Assembly: GCA_016927315.1 (NCBI GenBank)
Contig: JAFGMV010000002.1
Span: 1 to 47,916, forward strand
Length of the DNA stretch: 47,916 nt
DNA from: Anaerolineales bacterium
GTDB taxonomy: Bacteria; Chloroflexota; Anaerolineae; Anaerolineales; Villigracilaceae
Reading direction: 5' to 3'
This document shows, in pieces, positions 17,000-26,044 of the stretch. A model generated the notes under the pieces. The model was not told the origin of the DNA, ran no database searches, and saw only the letters and a program-made list of their open reading frames with translations. Both the position numbers and the translations under genes were made by a program. How positions within the stretch are numbered: position 1 is the stretch's first letter; each line of letters begins with the position of its first letter.

Positions 17000-17749
17000 T
17001 TATTCCTCTTTCTTGTTTCCCGGCAAAACACAAGATAAAGAGAAGGTCTCTCCCGGGTGATATATCGTTATTGTACCCTCCCGGTAGAGGGTCACCGTAC
17101 CGGCGCCATACACCTTCCAGGCGCCCTGCGGGCCGTCGTCGAGCATCCCGGTCTCTTCGTCGATTCCGATCAGGGCCGTTCCCGGAAGCTGCTTCTGCAG
17201 ACGGGCCGCCCAGCCCCGGCCAAAGGTATTGTGGTGGGGCAGGAGGCAGGCATTGGGCGCCAGGTTCAGACCTGGCAGGATATTTTTCCCGTACGGGTCA
17301 TACAGGTGCTGGCACAGTACCATTGCACCGGCGCTGCTGCCCCCCAGGACTGCCCCTTCCTGATAAGCGGCCAGTGCGGCCCGCCAGCCCCGGCTGCCGG
17401 AAAGCGTTTCAGCCAGGTAGCCGGGGAAACCGCCCAGAAGATAGATCAGTTTCGCAGAGCGGAGTGCAGCGGCAATTTCCGGGTCATTGGCGCTGGGTCT
17501 GTCGATCAGCGATACCACCGAAACGCTGGCGGCGCCCAGCCTGGAAAACCAGTCCAGGCCGCGGCGTCCGGCACGTTGATGGTTGTTGTCCAGAGCGGCC
17601 GCGGTCGGGAGAATGCAAATGGGTGTTGTCAGACCGCCGGCCAGTTCTATTGCCCGCAGGTCGGGCTCGGACATTTGCCCGCCGAACTCAGCCCCGCCTT
17701 CGAGCAGCAGACGCCCGTTTACCAATGTTTCCACCAGACCCCGGTGCAT
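17000..17749 (-). CDS. Peptidase S51 / cyanophycinase-like protein
   Basis: A 249-residue member of the class I glutamine-amidotransferase-like S51 family (dipeptidase E and cyanophycinase). The nucleophile elbow is GGSSAGAM, preceded by LIYLLGGFPGYL. A candidate catalytic His is in LLPHHNTFGRG and an acidic residue in GIDEETGML. The C-terminal part (GAWKVYGAGTVTLYREG) is typical of cyanophycinase relatives. It probably hydrolyses Asp-X or isoaspartyl peptides in the cytoplasm. No cyanophycin synthetase is in the window, so the true substrate is open. It overlaps the upstream methyltransferase gene by 31 bp. Confidence 0.87.
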   Translation of the reverse strand: MHRGLVETLVNGRLLLEGGAEFGGQMSEPDLRAIELAGGLTTPICILPTAAALDNNHQRAGRRGLDWFSRLGAASVSVVSLIDRPSANDPEIAAALRSAKLIYLLGGFPGYLAETLSGSRGWRAALAAYQEGAVLGGSSAGAMVLCQHLYDPYGKNILPGLNLAPNACLLPHHNTFGRGWAARLQKQLPGTALIGIDEETGMLDDGPQGAWKVYGAGTVTLYREGTITIYHPGETFSLSCVLPGNKKEE

Positions 17750-18411
17750 TCCGGGAGGCGGAGCCAGTTGTTGATGCGGATCCTGTCTCCCATCTCTTCC
17801 CCGAAGAAGAACGTCCCCAGTTCAAGGGCTTCGTCCAGAGACTGGAAGCGGTAATCAGTCCGGATCCAGGTTGATTGGAAGCTTTTCTCTGCCAGCCAGT
17901 CGAAATAACGGTTGAGGTGCTTGGGTGGGTCAGGTTCTTCCTTCCCGGTTCCCAGGGTCTCGAAGATGATCACAGCGCCGCCCGGGCGGATGACCCGCAC
18001 CAGTTCTTTGTAACCACTTTCCAGGTCCTGAAGCCATGCATCGCCGCCCCAAACGGAAAGATAACAGAAGCTCCAGCCCGAAACGATCAGGTCGGCGCTG
18101 GCGGAGCCGGCCGGGAGCGAACGGTGGTCGGCGACTGCCGTATGCCAGTTGGTTTGCCCCATGGATCTCAAAGACTCAGCGGCGATGGTCAGCATGGATG
18201 CTGAAGCGTCAAAAGTGCGGATAGAATGCACCCGCGGGGCCAGCAGGCGCGTCAGGCGGCCTGTTCCGGCGCCGAGATCAATAGCTTCCAGGCCTTCCGG
18301 GGAGAGAATCTTCTCAATGGCGGGCAGGATATTTTCCTGGTAATCTTCCCGCCGGATCAGGAGATCGTATTGGTCAGCGTGTAAGGCGTAAACGTCTTTT
18401 TCAGCGAGCAT
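17719..18411 (-). CDS. Class I SAM-dependent methyltransferase
   Basis: A 230-residue Rossmann-fold methyltransferase. Motif I is AIDLGAGTGRLTRLL and the acidic motif II residue is in IRTFDASASML. ADLIVSGWSFCYL and VRVIRPGGAVIIFETLGTG correspond to motifs IV-VI. The N-terminal helix (YALHADQYDLLIRREDY) is common in small-molecule methyltransferases of this type. The substrate is unknown. It overlaps the exonuclease-WYL gene by 11 bp and the S51 gene by 31 bp, so the three are almost certainly one transcription unit. Confidence 0.9.
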   Translation of the reverse strand: MLAEKDVYALHADQYDLLIRREDYQENILPAIEKILSPEGLEAIDLGAGTGRLTRLLAPRVHSIRTFDASASMLTIAAESLRSMGQTNWHTAVADHRSLPAGSASADLIVSGWSFCYLSVWGGDAWLQDLESGYKELVRVIRPGGAVIIFETLGTGKEEPDPPKHLNRYFDWLAEKSFQSTWIRTDYRFQSLDEALELGTFFFGEEMGDRIRINNWLRLPECTGVWWKHW

Positions 18412-19225
18412 GGGGATTGGGGTCTGTCTCGATACGCACTTCTACCAGGCGGTCCAGCCGGAAGGTGCGTTCTTCTTTGCGCAGGTGGCAGTAGGCCCGC
18501 AGGTATATATAATCTTCCATCCCAAGTACCTGGATGGGGGTGATCCAGCGCTGGGTCTGGTCGCCTTTGCCGTCCACGTAGGTGATCAGCAGGCGTTTCC
18601 CGCTGTGGATGGCTTCTCCAAGGCCGGTCGGGAGTTGGATTTCATCATCGGGTACAGCCGGAGAGAGATAGGCGCTGATAAAGTTGTTGAGCGGTTTGTT
18701 ATCTTTTTTGAGCAGGTCCATCATACTGAAGAAGACCAGCCGGGCGGTGAGCGCATCTTCCAATGCCCGGTGAAACTCTCCCACCTGTACCCAGAAGGAC
18801 TCAGCCACCACAGAGAGACAGTACGAGGGCAGGTCGAAATTCTCCCGGGCGATCTTGAGTGTATCGATGACCTGGGGGACGTGCAGTTCACGGTCCAGCC
18901 GGCGGAACTCGCTGTCTAGGAATTGCAGGTCGAAGGGGGCGTTGTGGCAGACCACGATTGCACCCTGCAGGCGTTTCGCTATTTCACCGGCGATCTCGGA
19001 AAAGATGGGCGCATTCCTTAAGGTTTCGTTGTCAAGGCGGTTGGTGCTGGCGGCAGCCGGAGAAAGCGGGCGTCCAGGATTGACCAGGGTCTGGTAGGTT
19101 TCCTTGATGCGCTTTCCGTCACTGAGAACGATCCCAACTTCACAAACACGGTCACCGAACCAGGGCGAAAGGCCGGTGGTCTCCAGATCAAGGAAAGCAA
19201 AATGAGCGTTGGAGAGATCGATCAT
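18401..19225 (-). CDS. DEDDh 3'-5' exonuclease fused to a WYL domain
   Basis: A 274-residue two-domain protein. Residues ~5-170 are a DnaQ/PolC-epsilon-like exonuclease with all DEDDh residues: D and E in FLDLETTG, D in CHNAPFDLQFL, and H and D in FHRALEDALTA. Residues ~190-270 match a WYL domain (RWITPIQVLGMEDYIYLRAY, then RTFRLDRLVEV). WYL domains usually bind nucleic-acid ligands and switch DNA-damage or defence regulators such as PafBC and BrxR. Here one may gate nuclease activity. There is no helix-turn-helix. First gene of the tightly overlapping minus-strand set. Confidence 0.88.
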   Translation of the reverse strand: MIDLSNAHFAFLDLETTGLSPWFGDRVCEVGIVLSDGKRIKETYQTLVNPGRPLSPAAASTNRLDNETLRNAPIFSEIAGEIAKRLQGAIVVCHNAPFDLQFLDSEFRRLDRELHVPQVIDTLKIARENFDLPSYCLSVVAESFWVQVGEFHRALEDALTARLVFFSMMDLLKKDNKPLNNFISAYLSPAVPDDEIQLPTGLGEAIHSGKRLLITYVDGKGDQTQRWITPIQVLGMEDYIYLRAYCHLRKEERTFRLDRLVEVRIETDPNPHAR

Positions 19226-19475
19226 TGATTGGGCCTCTAAGGAATTGTCGTGATGGGTTAATGTACCACAAAGGCAGGAGTGTGGTAGAAAGTTTTAATG
19301 TTTAGCGCGGGTGATTGGAGATTCGGGACCGGGTTTGCGTAAGGTGTATTCGCGGGGTCGTGTGGGTTTCTACAGGCCATCTGAATGGAGAAAGGTGAGA
19401 AAAAACGGGCAAGTGGGAATGGCGAAAGATCCATCAGGTACCTGAGCCTCTTCATGACATTGTCAGGAGTTCCCA

Positions 19476-19504
19476 TTGCAAATTTCCCGCACTCTCGTTA
19501 TAAT
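19476..19504 (+). promoter_or_regulatory. Sigma-70-type promoter of the tRNA-Val gene
   Basis: TTGCAA (19476-19481) and TATAAT (19499-19504) are separated by 17 bp. The -10 lies 13 bp upstream of the tRNA's first base. It may also drive the T-box leader and thrS, as no terminator is seen between them. Confidence 0.8.
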
Positions 19505-19517
19505 ACAGATCGCTTTC

Positions 19518-19591
19518 GGGCGGTTAGCTCAGTTGGTTAGAGCGTTGCGTTGACATCGCAAAGGTCGATGGTTCGAGTCCATTACCGCCCA
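19518..19591 (+). tRNA. tRNA-Val(GAC)
   Basis: A complete 74-nt cloverleaf. The acceptor stem GGGCGGT pairs with ACCGCCC, the D arm is GCTC/GAGC, the anticodon stem TTGCG/CGCAA encloses loop TTGACAT (anticodon GAC), and the T arm has TTCGAGT. The discriminator is A. The 3' CCA is not encoded. The gene lies directly upstream of the thrS T-box leader. Confidence 0.96.
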
Positions 19592-19611
19592 CTGGATAAT
19601 ATAAACGCACA

Positions 19612-19872
19612 GACCGGGACGAGTAGGTGGTCCAGGTCCTGACAGGAAGCGCAGGTCCCAGACTGAGAACCTGTGCCAGGTCCTCCACCCAAAACCCCCC
19701 GCGAGCGTAACCCGGAACGTGAGGCAGCAGGCTTCACCAGTATGGGAAACGGCTGGCCCCGTTACAGGCCAACAGAGATATTCCGGTGCTGCAAGAAGCT
19801 CCCTCGCTGCGCTCGGGATGAATCTGGGTGGCACCGCGTGAAGTTTCTCGCCCCAGAACGGGCGAGATTTTT
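19612..19872 (+). promoter_or_regulatory. T-box riboswitch of thrS
   Basis: A tRNA-sensing leader. The T-box sequence TGGGTGGCACCGCG is at 19825-19838 and forms the antiterminator bulge that binds the uncharged tRNA 3' end. Stem I can be drawn: CCGGG 19614-19618 pairs with CCCGG 19711-19715, the AGTA motif is at 19622-19625, GGTGG 19626-19630 pairs with CCACC 19685-19689, and the distal hairpin is 19649-19676. The specifier loop then offers ACC (Thr) at 19694-19696. The competing terminator is at 19846-19872. Uncharged tRNA-Thr should permit read-through into thrS. Confidence 0.9.
19846..19872 (+). terminator. T-box-controlled terminator before thrS
   Basis: Stem TCTCGCCC (19846-19853) pairs with GGGCGAGA (19860-19867), followed by TTTTT. 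It lies directly after the T-box antiterminator, as expected for transcriptional attenuation. Confidence 0.88.
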
Positions 19873-19885
19873 GTTTAACCCCATC

Positions 19886-19904
19886 CCTCTCCCAAAGGGA
19901 GAGG
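19886..19904 (+). repeat. Perfect short palindrome in the thrS 5' leader
   Basis: CCTCTCCC-AAA-GGGAGAGG: an eight-base-pair stem with a three-base loop between the T-box terminator and the thrS ribosome-binding site. No T-run follows. It may be a small dispersed repeat or an mRNA-stabilising hairpin. Confidence 0.5.
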
Positions 19905-19927
19905 AAGTAGAAGTAAAGGAGGCTGAA

Positions 19928-21736
<1,809 letters not shown>

Positions 21737-21770
21737 GCCGCGATTTTTGCGAATCTGGGTTGGAGAAAAG

Positions 21771-21791
21771 CCGGAAAGTTGTACTTTCCGG
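21771..21791 (+). repeat. Perfect hairpin between thrS and infC
   Basis: CCGGAAAGT-TGT-ACTTTCCGG: a nine-base-pair perfect stem with a three-base loop. No T-run follows, so it is at most a weak terminator for thrS. Confidence 0.5.
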
Positions 21792-21801
21792 TTATGCGCT
21801 G

Positions 21802-21831
21802 TTGACGATTCAAGCGCGCCTATGGTATCAT
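21802..21831 (+). promoter_or_regulatory. Promoter of infC-rpmI-rplT
   Basis: TTGACG (21802-21807) and TATCAT (21826-21831) are separated by 18 bp. They lie about 65 bp before the infC start and after the thrS stop. Confidence 0.75.
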
Positions 21832-21897
21832 CAGACCCACAAAAAGGCGGCTTGTGCCGTTATTTCTTTGTTTACAGATATTTTTGAGGAGAACACT

Positions 21898-22515
21898 ATA
21901 AGTACCGGAGATTTTCGAGTAAATGAAACAATTCGAGTTCCTGAAGTTCGTTTAATCGGGCCGACGGGCGATAACGTTGGGGTCGTTTCGATCCAGAAAG
22001 CGCTTGAAATCGCCCGGGAAGCGGAACTTGATCTGGTGGAAGTTGCACCTAATTCCAGTCCTCCCGTTTGCCGTGTCATGGATTTTGGTAAATTTATCTA
22101 CGAACGGGCCAAGAAAGAACGGGAAGCCAAAAAACAGCAGGCCAAGATTGAGCTAAAGGAAATCCGCCTGCGCCCCAAGACAGGTGAGCACCATCGTTCT
22201 TTCAAAGTAAGGGATGCCCGTCGTTGGCTGGAAAAGGGCATGAAGGTCCGGGTGACGATCCGCTTCCGTGGGCGTGAGATGGACTACCCCGAAATCGCTC
22301 TCGAAGATCTGAAAGAGATTGTGCAGGAACTGTCCGATGTAAGTGTCATCGAACAGACCCCTTCGATGGAAGGCCGCACCATGTTCGTTATGCTGGCTCC
22401 TGGCAAACCAAAGAAAAAAGGAAAAAAATCTGAGCAAGCCGACGCCGATGCTGAAGTCGAGACCGAAGACGTGAACGAAATGGTCGAAGAGGAAGTTGAA
22501 GCAGAGGCAGAATAA
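21898..22515 (+). CDS. infC: Translation initiation factor IF-3 (apparent AUA start)
   Basis: About 205 residues. The protein opens with STGDFRVNETIRVPEVRLI, the normal IF-3 N-terminus, followed by the linker (KKEREAKKQQAKIELKEIRLRP) and the C-terminal ribosome-binding domain. A highly acidic tail (about the last 25 residues) is an extension. GAGGAGA (21886-21892) is correctly spaced before ATA at 21898, and no ATG, GTG or TTG lies in frame nearby; the first in-frame ATG is 138 bp upstream, before the promoter. E. coli infC uses AUU so that IF-3 limits its own synthesis; AUA here suggests the same autoregulation. Followed by rpmI and rplT, the universal order. Confidence 0.93.
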   Translation: MSTGDFRVNETIRVPEVRLIGPTGDNVGVVSIQKALEIAREAELDLVEVAPNSSPPVCRVMDFGKFIYERAKKEREAKKQQAKIELKEIRLRPKTGEHHRSFKVRDARRWLEKGMKVRVTIRFRGREMDYPEIALEDLKEIVQELSDVSVIEQTPSMEGRTMFVMLAPGKPKKKGKKSEQADADAEVETEDVNEMVEEEVEAEAE

Positions 22516-22536
22516 CGATCTCTAACAAGGTAAAAT

Positions 22537-22572
22537 CCGCGGGAGATCGACCAGGCCCGCGGTTTATTTTTT
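22537..22572 (+). terminator. Terminator-like attenuator between infC and rpmI
   Basis: Stem CCGCGGG (22537-22543) pairs with CCCGCGG (22556-22562), followed by TTTATTTTTT. It lies inside an operon 17 bp before the rpmI start, so it probably acts as a partial terminator or attenuator that sets the ratio of infC to ribosomal-protein mRNA. Confidence 0.7.
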
Positions 22573-22589
22573 GAAAGGAGTAAGTAACT

Positions 22590-22820
22590 GTGCCCCGTAA
22601 ACCAAAAGCAGGCAAAGTAAAGCTGAAGACCCATAAGGCAACCTCCAAGAGGTTCCGCCTGACCGGATCTGGCAAGCTTATGCGTACCAAAGGCGGTAAA
22701 GGCCATCTGCGCCGCAATACCTCCAAGCGCACCAAGTACTTGCTGGATGAGGTGGTCGAAGTCAAAGGCTCCGGCATCATCAAGCGTGTCAAGCGCCTGG
22801 CGCCGAATATGGAAGAATAG
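22590..22820 (+). CDS. rpmI: 50S ribosomal protein L35
   Basis: A 76-residue basic protein. LKTHKATSKRFRLTGSGKL and the C-terminal IKRVKRLAP match L35. It is about ten residues longer than the usual 64-66. The start is GTG 22590 after AAAGGAG. L35 belongs to the large ribosomal subunit. It lies between infC and rplT in the conserved order, and a hairpin with T-run sits just before its ribosome-binding site. Confidence 0.95.
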   Translation: MPRKPKAGKVKLKTHKATSKRFRLTGSGKLMRTKGGKGHLRRNTSKRTKYLLDEVVEVKGSGIIKRVKRLAPNMEE

Positions 22821-22945
22821 AGACATCGCCTGCGTCTCTTTATTCCTGTTGTCGTGTCCGATATTTTTATTGTGGCTGTTGGGTGTACACAACTGGTGAA
22901 GTGGAGTTCCACCGCCGACGCCCAGGGGTCCGCAGGAGTTAGAAA

Positions 22946-23293
22946 ATGGCAAGAGTAAAAGGTGGCCCGCAGGGCTACAGACGACATAAGAAAATCTTGA
23001 AGATGGCCAAAGGCCAACGCGGTACCAAGAGCAAACTCTTCCGCCGCGCAAATGAATCCATGTTGAAGGCGCTCTGGTATGCCTTCCGTGACCGCCGTGT
23101 TCGCAAGCGAGACCTGCGCAAGCTGTGGATTGCACGCATTAACGCCGCGGCCCGGATGAACGGCACCACTTACAGCCGCCTGATCCATGGCCTGAAGAAA
23201 GCCAACATTGCACTCAATCGTAAAATATTGGCTGACCTGGCTGTGCGCGAACCGCAGGCTTTTGCCGCCGTGGTCGCCAAAGCCATGCAATAA
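22946..23293 (+). CDS. rplT: 50S ribosomal protein L20
   Basis: A 115-residue basic protein of the normal L20 length. It has [19 protein letters not shown] at the start, then [26 protein letters not shown] and [19 protein letters not shown]20 is needed for early large-subunit assembly and in several bacteria represses its own operon by binding the leader mRNA. The 125-nt gap before rplT holds small hairpins (AGAGAC/GTCTCT and GTGGA/TCCAC), but an L20-binding site could not be assigned. GGAG lies before the ATG. Confidence 0.98.
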   Translation: MARVKGGPQGYRRHKKILKMAKGQRGTKSKLFRRANESMLKALWYAFRDRRVRKRDLRKLWIARINAAARMNGTTYSRLIHGLKKANIALNRKILADLAVREPQAFAAVVAKAMQ

Positions 23294-23315
23294 AGACGAT
23301 CTACTATACCCATTT

Positions 23316-23345
23316 ACAAGGGCAGGTTGTTCAACCTGCCCTTGT
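23316..23345 (+). terminator. Strong hairpin terminator after rplT
   Basis: A 14-bp perfect stem (ACAAGGGCAGGTTG 23316-23329 with CAACCTGCCCTTGT 23332-23345) 23 bp after the rplT stop. The T-run after it is poor (GTATTTA), but the stem is very stable. Confidence 0.75.
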
Positions 23346-23415
23346 GTATTTAATAATGTGTTGTCGTGGCAACCGACCGGTCGCCGCGCTTGTATTTATC
23401 GGATACAATAATCTC

Positions 23416-23976
23416 ATGAACGAGATTCTGATTGACTATCAATATCCATCCGGGCAGGTCTTTCAGATCGTGCAGGGAGACCTGACCGAGGAGAAAGTGG
23501 ATGCAATTGTCAACGCGGCCAATGCCCACCTGCAGCACGGCGGCGGGGTGGCGGGGATCATTTCCCGGCGCGGAGGTCCTGCCATTCAGCGAGAATCGAA
23601 TGAGTGGGTAGCAGTACACGGGCCGGTTCCCCATGCCTCACCAGCCTGGACTTCAGCCGGCGAGCTTCCGGCCAGGTATGTTATTCACGCGGTTGGTCCG
23701 ATGTGGGGGGAAGGCGACGAAGACGCCAAGCTGGCTGCTGCCGTCGATGGGACCCTATGGCTGGCTGAAGAACTCGACCTGGTCAGCATCAGCCTGCCAG
23801 CTATCTCAACCGGGATATTCGGTTTCCCGAAAGAACGTGCGGCAGGGGTCATTTTCCTGGCGATCGAAGACCATTTTGTCGCCAATCCTTCGTCCGGTGT
23901 ACGACAGGTGCGGCTGGTGCTGTATGACCGGCCGGCAGTGGAGACTTTCCTGGAAGCCTGGAAAGAGCGGCTGTAG
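23416..23976 (+). CDS. Macrodomain protein (ADP-ribose-binding, MacroD-like)
   Basis: A 186-residue single macrodomain. IVNAANAHLQHGGGVAGIISRRGG is the conserved ADP-ribose-binding loop with the catalytic Asn and glycine-rich turn. YVIHAVGPMWGEG and ISLPAISTGIFGFPKERAA are the other conserved blocks. Such proteins remove ADP-ribose from proteins or nucleic acids, or hydrolyse O-acetyl-ADP-ribose. The frame opens at 23344, but the domain start supports ATG 23416. There is no Shine-Dalgarno sequence; a TACAAT box ends six bases before the ATG, so a leaderless mRNA is possible. The TrmH-type gene begins at the next base. Confidence 0.9.
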   Translation: MNEILIDYQYPSGQVFQIVQGDLTEEKVDAIVNAANAHLQHGGGVAGIISRRGGPAIQRESNEWVAVHGPVPHASPAWTSAGELPARYVIHAVGPMWGEGDEDAKLAAAVDGTLWLAEELDLVSISLPAISTGIFGFPKERAAGVIFLAIEDHFVANPSSGVRQVRLVLYDRPAVETFLEAWKERL

Positions 23977-24741
23977 ATGATTGTTTCCTCCCAGAATGCC
24001 AAACTAAAGCTGGTGCGTTCCCTGCAGGGGCGCCCGAAGGGCAGGCAGAAATCTGGCGCTTTCCTGGCCGAGGGGGTGCGCCTGGTGGCAGATGCGCTGG
24101 ACGCGGACTGGCCGTTCCGTTTCCTGTTGTATTCGGATGCTGTCAATGAACACGGGCGCAAATTGATCGAAAGGCTGGAATCCAAAGGCGGGAGCGTGGA
24201 GGAAGTTGAACGCTCCCTGCTGCAAGCGATCAGTGATACCGAAACATCACAGGGCCTGGCGGCGGTCCTTGAACTGGAAATGCTGCCGCTTCCAAAACAG
24301 CCGGCTTTCGTCCTGATCCCCGACCAGATCCGGGACCCTGGCAACCTGGGCGCCCTGCTGAGGAGTGCGGCCGCGGCCGGGGTGCAGGCCGTACTGGCGC
24401 CTCCCGAGACCACTGACCCGTTTGCCCCCAAGGTGGTCAGGTCGGGGATGGGCGCCCATTTCCGCCTGCCGGTCCATTCCCTGTCGTGGGAGCAGATTCG
24501 GGCGTACTGCCGGAGGACGCGGCTCTACCTGGCGGATATGGAAGGGCAGTCCTGCTGGGAGTGCGACCTGCGACTCCCGCTGGGGTTGATCGTCGGCGGG
24601 GAGGCGGCCGGGGCCAGCCAGCCGGCGCGCGACCTGGCCGACCAGGCCATCTGTATCCCCATGCAGGGGCAGACAGAGTCATTGAACGCCAGTGTGGCTG
24701 GCGCAATCCTGATGTTCGAAGTGGTAAGGCAGCAGCAATGA
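23977..24741 (+). CDS. TrmH/SpoU-family RNA 2'-O-methyltransferase
   Basis: A 254-residue SPOUT methyltransferase. An N-terminal L30e-like substrate-binding domain (SSQNAKLKLVRSLQ, then FLAEGVRLVADALDA) precedes the knot domain. Its motifs are IRDPGNLGALLRSAAAAGV, LIVGGEAAGAS and IPMQGQTESLNASVAGAILMFE. It resembles RlmB/TsnR-like enzymes that methylate ribose in rRNA or tRNA; the exact target is not readable. It starts at the base after the macrodomain stop and overlaps the DUF711 start by 4 bp (ATGA), so the three genes form an operon. It is a distant paralogue of the rlmB-like gene at 9425-10165. Confidence 0.92.
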   Translation: MIVSSQNAKLKLVRSLQGRPKGRQKSGAFLAEGVRLVADALDADWPFRFLLYSDAVNEHGRKLIERLESKGGSVEEVERSLLQAISDTETSQGLAAVLELEMLPLPKQPAFVLIPDQIRDPGNLGALLRSAAAAGVQAVLAPPETTDPFAPKVVRSGMGAHFRLPVHSLSWEQIRAYCRRTRLYLADMEGQSCWECDLRLPLGLIVGGEAAGASQPARDLADQAICIPMQGQTESLNASVAGAILMFEVVRQQQ

Positions 24742-25952
24742 AGATTCGCTCAATCACTTGTTTTTTAGACCTGGACTGGCCGCCGGATGCGCAGGAGATC
24801 GCAGCCACCGGTGAGTTCCTGGCAGCAGCCCGCCGGGTGTACGCGGAGAACCAGTATGAGGTGCAGACCACCCGCGTTGCAACCGCGCCTTTCTCGCACA
24901 ACCTGGCCGGGCGCATCCGGGAAGCGCCTGTCCTGGCGCAGTCCCTGGAAGAAATGCTCAGGAATATCGATGTTTCTTATGTTTCACTTGGTCCGGCTCT
25001 GCCCGATGTGGCAGGAAGCTGCGAGATCATCCCAGAGATCCTGGCGGCCACCGAGAATGTCTTTGTCTCTGGACTGATGGCGGATATCGAGAACAATATT
25101 TCCATGCAGGCCGTGCGGGCCTGTGCCGATGTGATCGTGCGGTCTGCACCCTTGAGCCCGGACGGCTTTGCCAACCTGCGCTTCACCGCCCTGGCGAACG
25201 TCCCGGCTGGTACACCGTATTTCCCGGCCTCCTATTACCGGGCTGGGGAGTCTCCGGCGTTTGCCCTGGCGATCGAAGCCGCCGACCTGGCGGTACAGGC
25301 TTTTGGCGAAGCGGAGACGCTCGAACAGGGACGCCAGACCCTGGTTGAGTCGATCGAGCGTCACAGCCAGGCGATCAGCAGGCTTTCGGTTCTTCTGGAA
25401 CGTGAGCACGGGGTCAAGTTCCTGGGGATCGATTTTTCCCTGGCACCCTTCCCGCGGGGTGAACAATCGATCGGGATGGCCTTCGAGAAGATGGGCGTCC
25501 CGGCGGTGGGTAAACATGGATCACTGGCTGCTACAGCTATCCTGACCGAGGCCATCGAGCGGGCAGACTTCCCGCGCCTGGGCTTCAGCGGGGTGATGCT
25601 GCCAGTGCTGGAAGATGCGGTCCTGGCGGCCCGGGCGTCCGAAGGGACCCTGACGGTTAAGGACCTGCTGCTGTATTCCTGTGTGTGCGGTACCGGGCTG
25701 GACACGGTCCCGCTGCCGGGCGATGTGACTGCAGACCAGCTGTCTGCCCTGCTGCTGGACCTGGCGGTCATGGCCGTGCGCCTGGACAAGCCCCTGACGG
25801 CGCGCCTGATGCCCATCCCGGGCAAACAGGCCGGTGATGAGACCGGCTTCGATTTTGACTTTTTCGTCAACAGCCGGGTCATGCCGCTGGAATCAAGCGC
25901 CCTGGAGCGGCTGCTGGGGAATGTGAAGGCCTTCAGGTTGAATTCACGATAA
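24738..25952 (+). CDS. DUF711 / UPF0210 family protein
   Basis: About 404 residues, without signal peptide or membrane segments. KIRSITCFLDLDWP at the start, FVSGLMADIENNISMQAVRACADVI in the middle and KFLGIDFSLAPFP followed by a glycine-rich GMAFEKMGVPAVGKHGSLAATAILTEAI are typical of the DUF711 family, whose biochemical role is not known to me. The true start is ATG 24738, overlapping the methyltransferase stop by 4 bp; the frame happens to be open to 24486. Third gene of the macrodomain-methyltransferase-DUF711 operon. The family is clear; the function is unknown. Confidence 0.87.
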   Translation: MKIRSITCFLDLDWPPDAQEIAATGEFLAAARRVYAENQYEVQTTRVATAPFSHNLAGRIREAPVLAQSLEEMLRNIDVSYVSLGPALPDVAGSCEIIPEILAATENVFVSGLMADIENNISMQAVRACADVIVRSAPLSPDGFANLRFTALANVPAGTPYFPASYYRAGESPAFALAIEAADLAVQAFGEAETLEQGRQTLVESIERHSQAISRLSVLLEREHGVKFLGIDFSLAPFPRGEQSIGMAFEKMGVPAVGKHGSLAATAILTEAIERADFPRLGFSGVMLPVLEDAVLAARASEGTLTVKDLLLYSCVCGTGLDTVPLPGDVTADQLSALLLDLAVMAVRLDKPLTARLMPIPGKQAGDETGFDFDFFVNSRVMPLESSALERLLGNVKAFRLNSR

Positions 25953-26044
25953 ACGGCATCAAGGTGACTCACCACTGGTACGGTCAGGGTGAGAATAAAG
26001 GATTTTCTCAATAAAGAGCTTTGTATCATTGCTACACTGAATTT

